64,000 nt of DNA from an uncultured bacterium. GTDB taxonomy: Bacteria; Cyanobacteriota; Vampirovibrionia; Gastranaerophilales; Gastranaerophilaceae. The notes below the pieces were generated by a model. The model did not search any database, was not told the DNA's origin, and worked only from the letters and a program-made list of their open reading frames with translations. Of this stretch, positions 17,117 to 26,384 are shown piece after piece; the stretch's first letter is position 1, and the number at the start of each line of letters is the position of its first letter. Position numbers and translations under genes: made by a program. Where the stretch lies: NCBI GenBank assembly GCA_902776035.1, contig CACYOO010000009.1:18502-82501 (forward strand), written 5' to 3'.

Positions 17117-17356
17117 TCATAAATATATTTGTCTATATCCTTCTTCAGTTAAATAATAACTATTATTTTTTTCACTTAATATGCCTTGATTTATTAATTC
17201 ATCAATTGCACTTGCAATATTGTTTTTTACTACAGGAGATGCATTCCAAACTAACATACTAAAAGGTTGTTCTGGTAGAGAAGCTCCAACATTTACATTG
17301 TATTTTTTTATAAAATTATAAATAAAGTTTTTTGTTTGTTCTATTTCATTGTTCAT
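17117..17356 (-). CDS. Small winged-helix-like protein, 79 aa
   Basis: The pattern helix (NEIEQTKNFIYNFIKKYN), helix (VKNNIASAIDELINQGILSE), then a short wing and SYYLTEEGYRQIYL resembles a winged helix, with a recognisable 'LTEEGY' end as in many such folds. There is no catalytic motif. It overlaps the end of the 821-aa glycosyltransferase gene by 11 bases, so it is translated with it. It may be an adaptor or a regulator. I do not know its family. Confidence 0.6.
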   Translation of the reverse strand: MNNEIEQTKNFIYNFIKKYNVNVGASLPEQPFSMLVWNASPVVKNNIASAIDELINQGILSEKNNSYYLTEEGYRQIYL

Positions 17357-19811
17357 TACTATATTCTCCTTCTTTTTTATTGAATTCTTTTAGATGTTCA
17401 ATATTATTTATAAAAACATCAGCGTATTTTCTTACATTTTCAAACGGATGATTATCTTTTATCAATTTAGCACCAATTCCATAGCAAGGAATATCAAACA
17501 AATGAGAACAATTAATAGCACCACCAGACATTGACGTTACGATTGCTTTTAAATTTAGGTCTTCTATCATAAGTTCTACTGGGTATTTTATTTTCGCATC
17601 GAAAAATTTAAATTTAGGATTGTTTTTATAATATTTTGCTAAATTTTCAGTAATTACATCATTTACTCTAGGGTGAGATTTAAATAAAACAGTATAGTTA
17701 TTGTTAATTAAAGTATCTATGTGTTTGATATAAAAATTTGTAACCTCTTTATTTGACATAAAATCTTGATATATATATTGCGATAAAAATAATACTAAAT
17801 TTTCTGATTGAAATTCTTTAAAATTTAAATCATTTTGTAATTTTATTTTGCTAATAATATTTTTTATCGAGTTTTTGTCTAAAGTTCTAACTTTATTTTC
17901 TTGACTTTTATCTAAATAAAAGATTTTATTGAAATAATTAGATAAATATATGTTTTTTATGTTTGAATAATTTATATTCTCAAATGAAAAATAGGAAGAA
18001 ATACCTTCTTCTATCAAGTTAATACAATTATGTTTATTCCAAATATCATATGAATTTTGTGCCGTTGTGTATATTTCATTAAACGTTTTTAAAAATTTTT
18101 CATCCTCTATAAACTTGATGTTCTCATCGTAAGATGAATCATCTGCAAAAATTATATTTTTAAAATATCCGTCCAATATAAGTTTTAAATTGTATTCTTT
18201 AAATTTGTCCGATACATTACTACTGTACACAATTAAATAGTTATCTGAATTTTGAGTTTCGCTATCAATTATTGACATAGCATTAATAGTAGAAATAAAA
18301 CCTGTAGTAATAAACAAATTTCGTTTATTATTTGTTGAATTTTCATCACTAAATTGTTTCAAATATTTTTCTTTGAATTCATCATTTAACTTTGTAGGTT
18401 CAATATTAGTTTTTGTTTCATTATTACCTAAGTATTTTTCTAATATATTTTTCCAAGAATTATCCCATGATGCTTTAGAAAAAACCTTTGAAACTTCTAA
18501 TGCATTTGTTTGCAGTTTTAATCTCAATTCTTTATTTAAAACTAATTTTTTAATTGCATTATAAATATCTTCTTCATATGGCTCCGTCAACAAACCATTG
18601 TAATTATTGATGATTAAATTTGGCAATCCTCCGACATCAGTTGCAACAACCGCATTTCCACAAGCCATCGCCTCTATACAAGATAAAGATGTTCCTTCTG
18701 AATACTCTGTAGGAATTACCGAAATATCTGCATTTTGATATACATTTACCATCTCATTTGCAGACGAAACATAGTGGTGCAGACGTTTTGGAAATATTTC
18801 TTTTAATTCTTTTATTTTTTCTTCAATTTCTGAAGTATGAGCATATCCAACCAAGTCAAATTCAATATTTTTAAATTCATTTAACAATCTTGGTATAATA
18901 TTAACAATTAACCAGAAACCCCTTTCAGCTGAACAACGTCTTGGATATACAATTCGAAGATTTTTATGTGTATTTTTATTTTCTTTTGGTTTATAAATAT
19001 TTAAATCAGTATAGTTTGGGATATACTTCATTTTTAGGTTTGAATTCGCTATAAAATGAGAAAATGTCGAACGATACCAAGATAAAGTGTTCGTATCAAC
19101 AGATACGAATGTATCAGCAAAAGTTAATAATTGTTTTAAATATTCTGTATTAGCATTAAATAAAGGATGATCCCAAGTAATACCATGTGATATCAGAATT
19201 GATGGATGAAATGCATCTTTACCCCACCCAATCGCACCAGAATAAATTGTTAATGACGGTTGTAGTAGTTTTTTTATTACATAAAAATATTCTTTGTTCA
19301 CGGCATTTACACCAATAACATCAATGTTGTTAAAATTATTGTGCCAAGGTTTATTTGCAGTTTCATCTCCGGCTTGAATCAATATTGGACGATATCCCTT
19401 TTTATATATCAGTTCAGATAAATCGCAAGCATATCTTTCGCCTCCACCAGAAAAATAGTTTTCTCCTTTTGGATCAAAGAAAGAGTATTGCATAATATAA
19501 ACGAATTTGTCATCTTTTGTTAGTGATTTTATTAACTCGTTAATTTTTTCAGCTTTTTCATTTAATTTATCTTGGTGAGCTTTGATTCTATTTTTTTCTT
19601 TATTAGAAAACAAGTAAGCTTTAATCTTATATAGTAAACCTATTTTACGAATAGATCTAATATAAAAACGATCTTGTGTTTCTCTATATCTAGCCTTGCA
19701 GATTTTATAAAAAGATTTAGCACTTGATAGTTTAATTATTTTTTTTATTAAACTATAATCTCCATTTTCTATCCATTTGTTTATTAAATTTTCAAGTTCT
19801 TTATTTTTCAT
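17346..19811 (-). CDS. Two-domain glycosyltransferase: GT4 plus GT52/polysialyltransferase-like, 821 aa
   Basis: Residues about 100-460 form a GT-B family 4 enzyme. Visible are FSGGGERYACDLSELIYKKG, RRCSAERGFWLIVN, and the donor block EYSEGTSLSCIEAMACGNAV with TDVGGLPN. Residues about 490-810 look like the bacterial sialyltransferase superfamily (GT38/GT52), with the three motifs in order: EEG in LIEEGISSY, HP in LFKSHPRV, and a TS in IVTSMSGGAINC. The two units would add successive sugars. That the second uses CMP-sialic acid is inference; no neu genes are present. It lies three bases after wecB in the operon. Confidence 0.75.
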   Translation of the reverse strand: MKNKELENLINKWIENGDYSLIKKIIKLSSAKSFYKICKARYRETQDRFYIRSIRKIGLLYKIKAYLFSNKEKNRIKAHQDKLNEKAEKINELIKSLTKDDKFVYIMQYSFFDPKGENYFSGGGERYACDLSELIYKKGYRPILIQAGDETANKPWHNNFNNIDVIGVNAVNKEYFYVIKKLLQPSLTIYSGAIGWGKDAFHPSILISHGITWDHPLFNANTEYLKQLLTFADTFVSVDTNTLSWYRSTFSHFIANSNLKMKYIPNYTDLNIYKPKENKNTHKNLRIVYPRRCSAERGFWLIVNIIPRLLNEFKNIEFDLVGYAHTSEIEEKIKELKEIFPKRLHHYVSSANEMVNVYQNADISVIPTEYSEGTSLSCIEAMACGNAVVATDVGGLPNLIINNYNGLLTEPYEEDIYNAIKKLVLNKELRLKLQTNALEVSKVFSKASWDNSWKNILEKYLGNNETKTNIEPTKLNDEFKEKYLKQFSDENSTNNKRNLFITTGFISTINAMSIIDSETQNSDNYLIVYSSNVSDKFKEYNLKLILDGYFKNIIFADDSSYDENIKFIEDEKFLKTFNEIYTTAQNSYDIWNKHNCINLIEEGISSYFSFENINYSNIKNIYLSNYFNKIFYLDKSQENKVRTLDKNSIKNIISKIKLQNDLNFKEFQSENLVLFLSQYIYQDFMSNKEVTNFYIKHIDTLINNNYTVLFKSHPRVNDVITENLAKYYKNNPKFKFFDAKIKYPVELMIEDLNLKAIVTSMSGGAINCSHLFDIPCYGIGAKLIKDNHPFENVRKYADVFINNIEHLKEFNKKEGEYSNEQ

Positions 19812-19814
19812 TGT

Positions 19815-20936
19815 TTACTCCATTGCATTAAAGAAATTTCTAATAAGTTTTTCTATTATTTGAGATGACTTTCCATTTCCATAAGGATTTTGTACTGTTA
19901 ATCTAGTTTGTGCTTTATCTTGAGATAAAACTTTTTCACTTAATAAAATAATTTTTTCATAATTTGCACCAACAAGAGTTGAAACACCTGCCTCAACCCC
20001 CTCTTGACGTTCGGTTTCATAGCGCATTACAAGAGTTGGACATCCAAATGTAGGTGCTTCTTCTTGAATTCCGCCACTATCGGTCAATATTAACTTTGCA
20101 TTTTTTTGTAAATAAACCAAGTAAGGATAATCAAGAGGAGTCAATAAATGAACATTTTTAAGTTCTGATAATTTTTCGTGAATTTTATCTTTGACATTTG
20201 GATTTGGATGAACCGGAATTATAAATGTGTGGTCATTATACTTTACAGCCAAATCATAAATTGCTTGAATAATTTTATCCAAGCGTTCACCGTGATTTTC
20301 TCGTCGATGTGCAGTAATTAGAACTAATTTATCGTCTATATTAATATTTTTTTCTTTGAAGAAATTTGCTGATTGCTCAATAACTTCATTAGATAAGCAG
20401 GAAAGTGCATCAATTACAGTGTTCCCTGTTACTGTAATCATACCTTCATCAATACCTTCTTTTAATAAAGCTTGTTTATTTTTTTCGGTTGGAGCGAAGT
20501 GTAATTGTGTAACACGAGATGTCATCTGACGCATAACTTCTTCTGGAAACGGTTCATATATATCATAAGAACGCAAACCTGCTTCAACATGGAACACAGG
20601 AACTTTATGATAAAAACTTACCAATGCACCTGTTAAAACTGTCATTGTATCACCTTGAACAATTGTCGCATCAATTTTATTTTCAATAAATACTTTTTCT
20701 AAACTCAATAAAATTCTTGACTGAATTTCTGCAAGAGGTTGATTAGGACGCATACAATCCAAGTTAATGTCAGCTTTCAATCCAAAATAAGCTAAGGTTT
20801 GATTTGAAAGTTCTTTTTGTTGTTCAGTATTGCAAACGATAACGTTATAATCAACATGCTTACGCAACTCAATAATAATAGGTGCTAACTTAATAACTTC
20901 AGGTCTTGTACCAAATACTACTAAAATATTTTTCAC
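19815..20936 (-). CDS. wecB: UDP-GlcNAc 2-epimerase (non-hydrolysing), 373 aa
   Basis: Interconverts UDP-GlcNAc and UDP-ManNAc for surface polysaccharide. The standard blocks are all present: VVFGTRPEVIKLAPI at the N-terminus, VQGDTMTVLTGAL, FHVEAGLRSYD, FPEEVMRQMTSR, ITAHRRENHGERL, and LTDSGGIQEEAPTFGCPTLV near residue 285. The length is normal. It supplies the operon with ManNAc units, which fits the many glycosyltransferases around it. It overlaps the upstream GT2 gene by four bases. Confidence 0.95.
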   Translation of the reverse strand: MKNILVVFGTRPEVIKLAPIIIELRKHVDYNVIVCNTEQQKELSNQTLAYFGLKADINLDCMRPNQPLAEIQSRILLSLEKVFIENKIDATIVQGDTMTVLTGALVSFYHKVPVFHVEAGLRSYDIYEPFPEEVMRQMTSRVTQLHFAPTEKNKQALLKEGIDEGMITVTGNTVIDALSCLSNEVIEQSANFFKEKNINIDDKLVLITAHRRENHGERLDKIIQAIYDLAVKYNDHTFIIPVHPNPNVKDKIHEKLSELKNVHLLTPLDYPYLVYLQKNAKLILTDSGGIQEEAPTFGCPTLVMRYETERQEGVEAGVSTLVGANYEKIILLSEKVLSQDKAQTRLTVQNPYGNGKSSQIIEKLIRNFFNAME

Positions 20937-21874
20937 GATGTTCTACCTCCTTTAAGAAAGAGTTTTATTGCTTTAAATTTATAAAGAAATCCTAAAGAAC
21001 AGATCATTTTTAATATCGTAGAATCTGGTTCCAAAGTATATAAATGCTTTAATTCTTTGTATATATCATTTACTTTAAATTCTCTTTTTACTTCGTTTAA
21101 AGTTTGAAGATCATGGTTAATACCAATTGACCAAATATATATTTTCTTACTTATATACTTTTTATTATTAGAGCATTTAGCCAAAAATAATGGTTGATAT
21201 TTTATTCCAAGTTTTATACCTAATAATCTAGCTTTATTTTTGTTTAAAGAAGTTAAACTATTGGAATGCAGTCTATATTTATACAAAACTTCATTTATAT
21301 TCGCAATTTTATATTTCAATCTTATTCTTAGCCAATAATCATGATCTTCAGCTAAAAATGTATTTGTATCATATTCTCCAACTTCTTCTGCAACAGTTTT
21401 TCTATATAAAAAACATGCCGCACAAACGCTAAATTCTAATAAATTTTCGACTGTTGCAGGAATTTCTCCCCAAACATTAATTTGGTCTTTGGGACAATTT
21501 AATAACTGACAAATAGCATAAACCATGCCATACTCTTGATGTTCATCTAAAAAATTAACCATCTTTGCAATAGCTTCTGGATAATATTCATTGTCGTCAG
21601 AAGTCCAAGTATAATACTTACCATTAGCCTCTTTAAACCCCCGATTTAATGATGCTGGCAATTTCATATTTTTATCATTATTTATAATTTTTATTCTTGA
21701 ATCTTGTTTAGAAAAATTATTGATAATTTCAAGCGTGCCATCAGTAGAACAATCATTTACAACAATCAACTCCCAATTTGTATAAGTCTGGTTTAGAACG
21801 CTTTGAATTGAATTAGAAATATATTCTTCGCCGTTATATGTAGGTAAAACAATAGAAACCAATGGATTAAGCAT
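20933..21874 (-). CDS. Family 2 glycosyltransferase, 313 aa
   Basis: A GT-A fold: VSIVLPTYNGEEYISNSIQS, VNDCSTDGTLEII, and the metal site WTSDDNEYY near residue 95. The acidic pair AEDHDYWLRIRLKYK follows around residue 175. The C-terminal 100 residues are basic and unassigned. Donor and acceptor cannot be predicted. It is one of four GT2 genes in this operon and differs from the other three by its TSDD variant. It overlaps the next upstream gene by eight bases. Confidence 0.88.
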   Translation of the reverse strand: MLNPLVSIVLPTYNGEEYISNSIQSVLNQTYTNWELIVVNDCSTDGTLEIINNFSKQDSRIKIINNDKNMKLPASLNRGFKEANGKYYTWTSDDNEYYPEAIAKMVNFLDEHQEYGMVYAICQLLNCPKDQINVWGEIPATVENLLEFSVCAACFLYRKTVAEEVGEYDTNTFLAEDHDYWLRIRLKYKIANINEVLYKYRLHSNSLTSLNKNKARLLGIKLGIKYQPLFLAKCSNNKKYISKKIYIWSIGINHDLQTLNEVKREFKVNDIYKELKHLYTLEPDSTILKMICSLGFLYKFKAIKLFLKGGRTS

Positions 21875-22937
21875 TTTGTTTACCTCTTAGTATAGTCTTT
21901 CCAAATAAAATAATTCTTTTTTCGTATTTATTCCATCTAATACTAATTAGATTTTGCTTATTTTTTTTGAATATTAATTTTCTTCGGTATTTAATTGGGG
22001 AATTAAATATCAATTCATTTACTTTTTTTATTGATGGTTTTACATTTTCTGTTCTTCTCAATAAATTTTTATCAATTTTATTAAGCAAATCATTAACCAA
22101 AACTAAAGCATCATCAATTTCTTTAAAGTTTCTTTTACCCAAAACAATCCAAATATATGCCATTTCTCTAGCATATAAGTTAGAATAAATTTCATCACCT
22201 TTAATATTGTTTTCTTCTAACCATTTATGAATTTCATTTGTTCTCTTAAATGGAATTGTATAATCTTTCAAGTCGTCTGATTCGTCTTTGTTTAATCTTC
22301 GCCAATAGTAATATGCGTTTGGCGTATAATTAATTCTTTCTGCCAAGCACATTGTTTGAACTTGGAATGGATTATCAGTCCAACCTGCACCTGGAGCCTC
22401 GATAAATCTAATATGATGTTTTTCTAAAAATTCTCTTTTATAAATACAACTCCAAATACTTGGGTGATATTGCAAAAATAATCCACATTCATTTACCGTA
22501 AAGCTTCTATCTTGTGGAATTTTATCATCTGCCCATTTTGTTTTTAAAATTCTCTGTTCTTCTTTCGCTTGAAGATTATCGTAAAAACAAGATTTAACAA
22601 TATCAGAATTATATTTAGTCGCAATATTGTACAAGTCTTCATACATTTTGCTATCGATATAATCATCTGGTTCAACAATAGCAACGTATTCACCAGTTGC
22701 ACGTTCTAAACCGACATTACAAGTTTGTCCATAACCACCATTTGCTTTATGGATAGCAACAATTCTTTCATCTTTTTGTGCGTACTCATCAATGATTTGT
22801 GGACAATTATCCTTGCCACCATCATCAATTAAAATAATTTCAATATCTTTTAGTGTTTGGCTCAAAATAGAGTCAACACATTCTCTTAAAAACTTTTCTA
22901 CCCCATAAATTGGAACGATAACAGATACTTTTGGCAT
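21867..22937 (-). CDS. Family 2 glycosyltransferase, 356 aa
   Basis: GT-A motifs: VSVIVPIYGVEKFLRECVDS, LIDDGGKDNCPQII, and metal site IVEPDDYIDSKM near residue 92. A WTDNPFQVQTM block near residue 190 follows, typical of this subfamily. The C-terminus carries a short basic 'LFGKTILRG' ending that recurs in the neighbouring GT2 (LFGKQIVR), so the two are related. It overlaps the upstream gene by one base. Confidence 0.88.
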   Translation of the reverse strand: MPKVSVIVPIYGVEKFLRECVDSILSQTLKDIEIILIDDGGKDNCPQIIDEYAQKDERIVAIHKANGGYGQTCNVGLERATGEYVAIVEPDDYIDSKMYEDLYNIATKYNSDIVKSCFYDNLQAKEEQRILKTKWADDKIPQDRSFTVNECGLFLQYHPSIWSCIYKREFLEKHHIRFIEAPGAGWTDNPFQVQTMCLAERINYTPNAYYYWRRLNKDESDDLKDYTIPFKRTNEIHKWLEENNIKGDEIYSNLYAREMAYIWIVLGKRNFKEIDDALVLVNDLLNKIDKNLLRRTENVKPSIKKVNELIFNSPIKYRRKLIFKKNKQNLISIRWNKYEKRIILFGKTILRGKQNA

Positions 22938-24013
22938 TATCCAACCCTCACAATCTGTTTTCCAAACAACGTAATATCAAATCTTGATTTATTGATATGT
23001 ATTGAGAATAGTTTCTTGCGCAATTCTCTAAATTGTTCTTTTTTAACAAGTTTATCAATATGTTTTTCAAATTTTGCAGTATCTGAAATCAACATATTAA
23101 ACTCGTGTCTATTAACCTTTTTGAAAAAGTCAGTCGATATTTCACCACTTTCTTTATAGTTAGAGAAAATATCTGAAATTTTTTCAATAAATTCTTTTCT
23201 GAATTGTTTATCAATGCGTTTTAAATTCCACATGTAATTAACATATTCTTTAACCAATTTGTAAGTATTCACATAAGGTTTAAGCTCTTTATGTTCATTC
23301 AAGAATTTTGTAATTTCAGCATACTCAGTACAAATCGCATAAACTTTTGATGTAGATTTAACTGAAGAATTTAAGTTGTCTTGTCTATAATAAATGTAGG
23401 CTTTATCGGTAAGCACAACATTTTTAGCCAAACACATAACCTTAAATGCAAAACCTGTATCTTGATAGCTTGCACCTGCAGTTTCCGTAAATCTAATATT
23501 GTTTTCGGTTAATAGCTCTTTTCTATAAATCGCACTCCATATTGCAGGTTGGATTTTTAAAATCTCTGGATTATCTTTTACGTTTAAATCTTTGTTTTCT
23601 GGTAACAATGCCATTCTGCCAGCTTTTCTTACCGCTCCGGTTGATGTTGTATATTCAAGCCAATCAGATTTAACAATGTCTGCATTCTTTTCTTTTGCAA
23701 GATTGTATAAATCTTCAAACATCTTAGAGTCAGCAAAATCGTCTGATTCAACAATGCCGATAAATTCACCATTTGCAACATCTAAGCCCATATTCATAGA
23801 AATTCCATATCCGGAATTTTCTTTATTTATTACCTTAATTCGTTTATCTTTAAATCTATATTCTTGAAGTATTTGAGCAGAGTTATCAGTTGAACCGTCA
23901 TTAATGCAGATAATTTCAATATCGTCTAATGTTTGGTTAATAAGACTATCCAAACATTCTCTTAAATATTTTTCTACATTGTATATTGGAACAAGAATTG
24001 ATACTTTAGACAT
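22937..24013 (-). CDS. Family 2 glycosyltransferase, 358 aa
   Basis: GT-A motifs: VSILVPIYNVEKYLRECLDS, CINDGSTDNSAQIL, and metal site VESDDFADSKM. SYQDTGFAFKVMCLA and the shared LFGKQIVR end make it a near relative of the preceding 356-aa enzyme. I start at ATG 24013, which overlaps the stop of the 93-aa gene by eight bases. A longer reading adds five residues without support from a ribosome site. Confidence 0.88.
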   Translation of the reverse strand: MSKVSILVPIYNVEKYLRECLDSLINQTLDDIEIICINDGSTDNSAQILQEYRFKDKRIKVINKENSGYGISMNMGLDVANGEFIGIVESDDFADSKMFEDLYNLAKEKNADIVKSDWLEYTTSTGAVRKAGRMALLPENKDLNVKDNPEILKIQPAIWSAIYRKELLTENNIRFTETAGASYQDTGFAFKVMCLAKNVVLTDKAYIYYRQDNLNSSVKSTSKVYAICTEYAEITKFLNEHKELKPYVNTYKLVKEYVNYMWNLKRIDKQFRKEFIEKISDIFSNYKESGEISTDFFKKVNRHEFNMLISDTAKFEKHIDKLVKKEQFRELRKKLFSIHINKSRFDITLFGKQIVRVG

Positions 24014-24287
24014 TAAAAGTATCCTCAATATTTATAAAATTATAGTTTTTTATCAGTTCATTTGCAGGAACAAATTGAAAATCTTTAATGTCCTCATAAG
24101 AATATTGTTGTTCATTAAATGAGACATCCATATTAAAAGAAGACCTATTCAAATCAATACCGTTTTCTTTTTTTAAATTAGCTATTAAACTTACCAAGTT
24201 CTGTTCTTGCTCTGCCGACATTGCACCAATTACAGTATATTTTTTATCCGTATGATTTACTATCCAAGTAAAAAAAGCATTTTCCAT
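24006..24287 (-). CDS. Unknown small protein in the glycan operon, 93 aa
   Basis: Not recognised. It begins with ENAFFTWIVNHTDKKYTVIG, has a charged helix (AEQEQNLVSLIANLKKENG) and ends in alternating polar and hydrophobic stretches. It is soluble and has no membrane segment. GGAG precedes the ATG, and it sits tightly between galE and a GT2 gene, which argues that it is translated. Possible roles are an adaptor or modulator of a neighbouring enzyme. Confidence 0.6.
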   Translation of the reverse strand: MENAFFTWIVNHTDKKYTVIGAMSAEQEQNLVSLIANLKKENGIDLNRSSFNMDVSFNEQQYSYEDIKDFQFVPANELIKNYNFINIEDTFNV

Positions 24288-24297
24288 TTATTTTCTC

Positions 24298-25275
24298 CTA
24301 TAAATTTTCCCACTTATAAGCGCTTCGTATACTATCTTCTAGAGTTTTGTTAGGCATCCAACCTAAAACTTCTTTTGCTTTCGTGTTATCTGCAACAAGA
24401 ATAGCAGGATCACCAGCTCTACGAGGCTTTATTTCAACAGGAATCTTTTTACCTGTAACTTTTTCACACATTGAAAATACTTCTTTAACAGTGTTACCTT
24501 CGTTTGTTCCTAGATTAAAATAGTTTGTTTCGCCACCATTTTTCAAATAATTCAATGCTAAAATGTGAGCATTCGCTAAATCTTCAACGTTGATATAATC
24601 TCTAACACAAGTGCCGTCTTTTGTTTCGTAATCATCACCAAACATTTGGAAAGTCTTTCCACCAGCAAATGTTGATTTTAAAATATTTGGAATAAGATGT
24701 GTTTCTGGTTCGTGCCATTCGCCAATTCTTGATTTTGAATCAGCACCGGCAACATTAAAATATCTAAGTCTTACTGATTTCAAGCCATAAGCTCTATTGT
24801 AATCGTCCATAATATGTTCAATCATCAATTTAGTTTGACCATAAGGATTGATTGGATTTTGAATATGTTTTTCATCAATTGGTGTATAAACAGGTTCGCC
24901 ATAAGTAGCGGCAGTTGATGAGAACACAATCTTTTTAATATTATTATTCAACATTGCTTTTAAAAGATTAATAGTTCCAACAACATTGTTTTCATAATAT
25001 TTGCTTGGATTAACAACGCTTTCGCCAACTTGTGAAAATGCTGCAAAATGAACAACTGCATCAATTTTGTTTTGAGATAATACATCGTTTAGATATGTAT
25101 AATTATTCAAATCGCCTTGATAAAAAACTAAATCGCCATATTGTTTTAGATTTTCAATCGTTTCAATATGTCCTGTCGAAAGATTATCATATACAAGAAC
25201 CTTTTCACCTTGTTCAAGTAATGCTAAAACCAAATGACTTCCGATATATCCTGCACCACCTGTTACTAAAATCAT
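24298..25275 (-). CDS. galE: UDP-glucose 4-epimerase, 325 aa
   Basis: An extended short-chain dehydrogenase that interconverts UDP-Glc(NAc) and UDP-Gal(NAc). The NAD site is ILVTGGAGYIGSHL at the N-terminus. The catalytic Ser/Thr block is VFSSTAATYGEP, and the Y-x3-K motif is INPYGQTKLM. YFNVAGA and the C-terminal NLGTNEGNTVKEV and RRAGDPA complete the family. It is placed directly before glf's product in the pathway to UDP-galactofuranose. It overlaps glf by one base. Confidence 0.96.
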   Translation of the reverse strand: MILVTGGAGYIGSHLVLALLEQGEKVLVYDNLSTGHIETIENLKQYGDLVFYQGDLNNYTYLNDVLSQNKIDAVVHFAAFSQVGESVVNPSKYYENNVVGTINLLKAMLNNNIKKIVFSSTAATYGEPVYTPIDEKHIQNPINPYGQTKLMIEHIMDDYNRAYGLKSVRLRYFNVAGADSKSRIGEWHEPETHLIPNILKSTFAGGKTFQMFGDDYETKDGTCVRDYINVEDLANAHILALNYLKNGGETNYFNLGTNEGNTVKEVFSMCEKVTGKKIPVEIKPRRAGDPAILVADNTKAKEVLGWMPNKTLEDSIRSAYKWENL

Positions 25276-26384
25276 TATTTAATCTCCTCAAATAATTCAA
25301 TAGCACGAGCAATGGCTTTATCCATATCGTAGTATTTGTAATCTCCTAATCGACCTAAAAAGTAAACATTATCTAAATCTTTTGCTTTTTCTAAATACTT
25401 ATTATAAAGCTCAGTATTTTTATCGTTTGGAATTGGATAATATCTTTCGTTTTTATCTGTTTCAAAAGCTTCTGAATATTCTTTTGCAATAACAGTCTTA
25501 TCTGATTTTTCATTCAAATAATATTTGTATTCGTGAATACGAGTAAAATCATAATTGCAAGGATAATTTACAACTGAATTTTGTTGATAATACTCTTGCT
25601 TATGTGTTTCAAATTTAAAATTAACACTTCTATAAGGCAATTTACCTAATTCGTAGTTAAAATATTGGTCGATTGCACCTGTATAGAAAACTCGTTTGTA
25701 TTTTTGATAAGCTTTTTTATAATCTTTGAAAGGTTTATTTAAAACAAGCTCAATGTTTTTATGGTCAAGCATTCTTTCAACAACTTTTGTGTAACCTTCT
25801 AATGGGATACCTTGATATTTATCTTGGAAATATCTATTGTCTTTGCTGATATATACAGGAACTCTTGCTGTTACAGCACCTGAAACATCGTTTGGAGAGA
25901 CACCCCATTGTTTTGTTGTGTAGTGCAAGAAAACTTTTTCATAAACATAATCAGCTAAGAATTTTAAATCTTTGTCAGTTTCCTTTGTAAATTCAAGAAT
26001 AGGAACTTTTTTATTGTATTCATATTTAGCAAGTAATTTTTCTTCTAATCTTGAAGCCAAGCTTTTAGGAAAAACATCATACAAAGTATTAATGTTGAAT
26101 GGAATAGTTGTTTCTATGCCGTCAATATTTGCGTAAACCTTGTGCATATATGTGTTGAAATCAGTAAATTTTGAAATAAAATCCCAAACTTTTTCATTAT
26201 TGGTATGAAAAATATGTGAACCATATTTGTGAATAGTTATACCATTTTCGTCTTTGTAGTCATAACAATTACCAGCGATATGGTCCTTTGAATCAATCAC
26301 TTCAACTTCTTCATTCAATTCAGTTGCTAATAAATTCGCTATTGTTGCACCGCTAAAACCTGCACCTACTACTAAATTTTTCAT
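25275..26384 (-). CDS. glf: UDP-galactopyranose mutase, 369 aa
   Basis: A flavoenzyme that contracts UDP-Galp to UDP-Galf. The FAD site is VVGAGFSGATIANLLA. Family blocks are IAGNCYDYKDENGI, HKYGSHIFHTNNEKVW and FPKSLASRLEEK, then RVPVYISKDNRYFQDKYQ with conserved Arg, and the late LGRLGDYKYYDMDKAI. The length is typical. Its presence means the operon's glycan very likely contains galactofuranose. It overlaps the upstream GT2 gene by one base. Confidence 0.97.
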   Translation of the reverse strand: MKNLVVGAGFSGATIANLLATELNEEVEVIDSKDHIAGNCYDYKDENGITIHKYGSHIFHTNNEKVWDFISKFTDFNTYMHKVYANIDGIETTIPFNINTLYDVFPKSLASRLEEKLLAKYEYNKKVPILEFTKETDKDLKFLADYVYEKVFLHYTTKQWGVSPNDVSGAVTARVPVYISKDNRYFQDKYQGIPLEGYTKVVERMLDHKNIELVLNKPFKDYKKAYQKYKRVFYTGAIDQYFNYELGKLPYRSVNFKFETHKQEYYQQNSVVNYPCNYDFTRIHEYKYYLNEKSDKTVIAKEYSEAFETDKNERYYPIPNDKNTELYNKYLEKAKDLDNVYFLGRLGDYKYYDMDKAIARAIELFEEIK

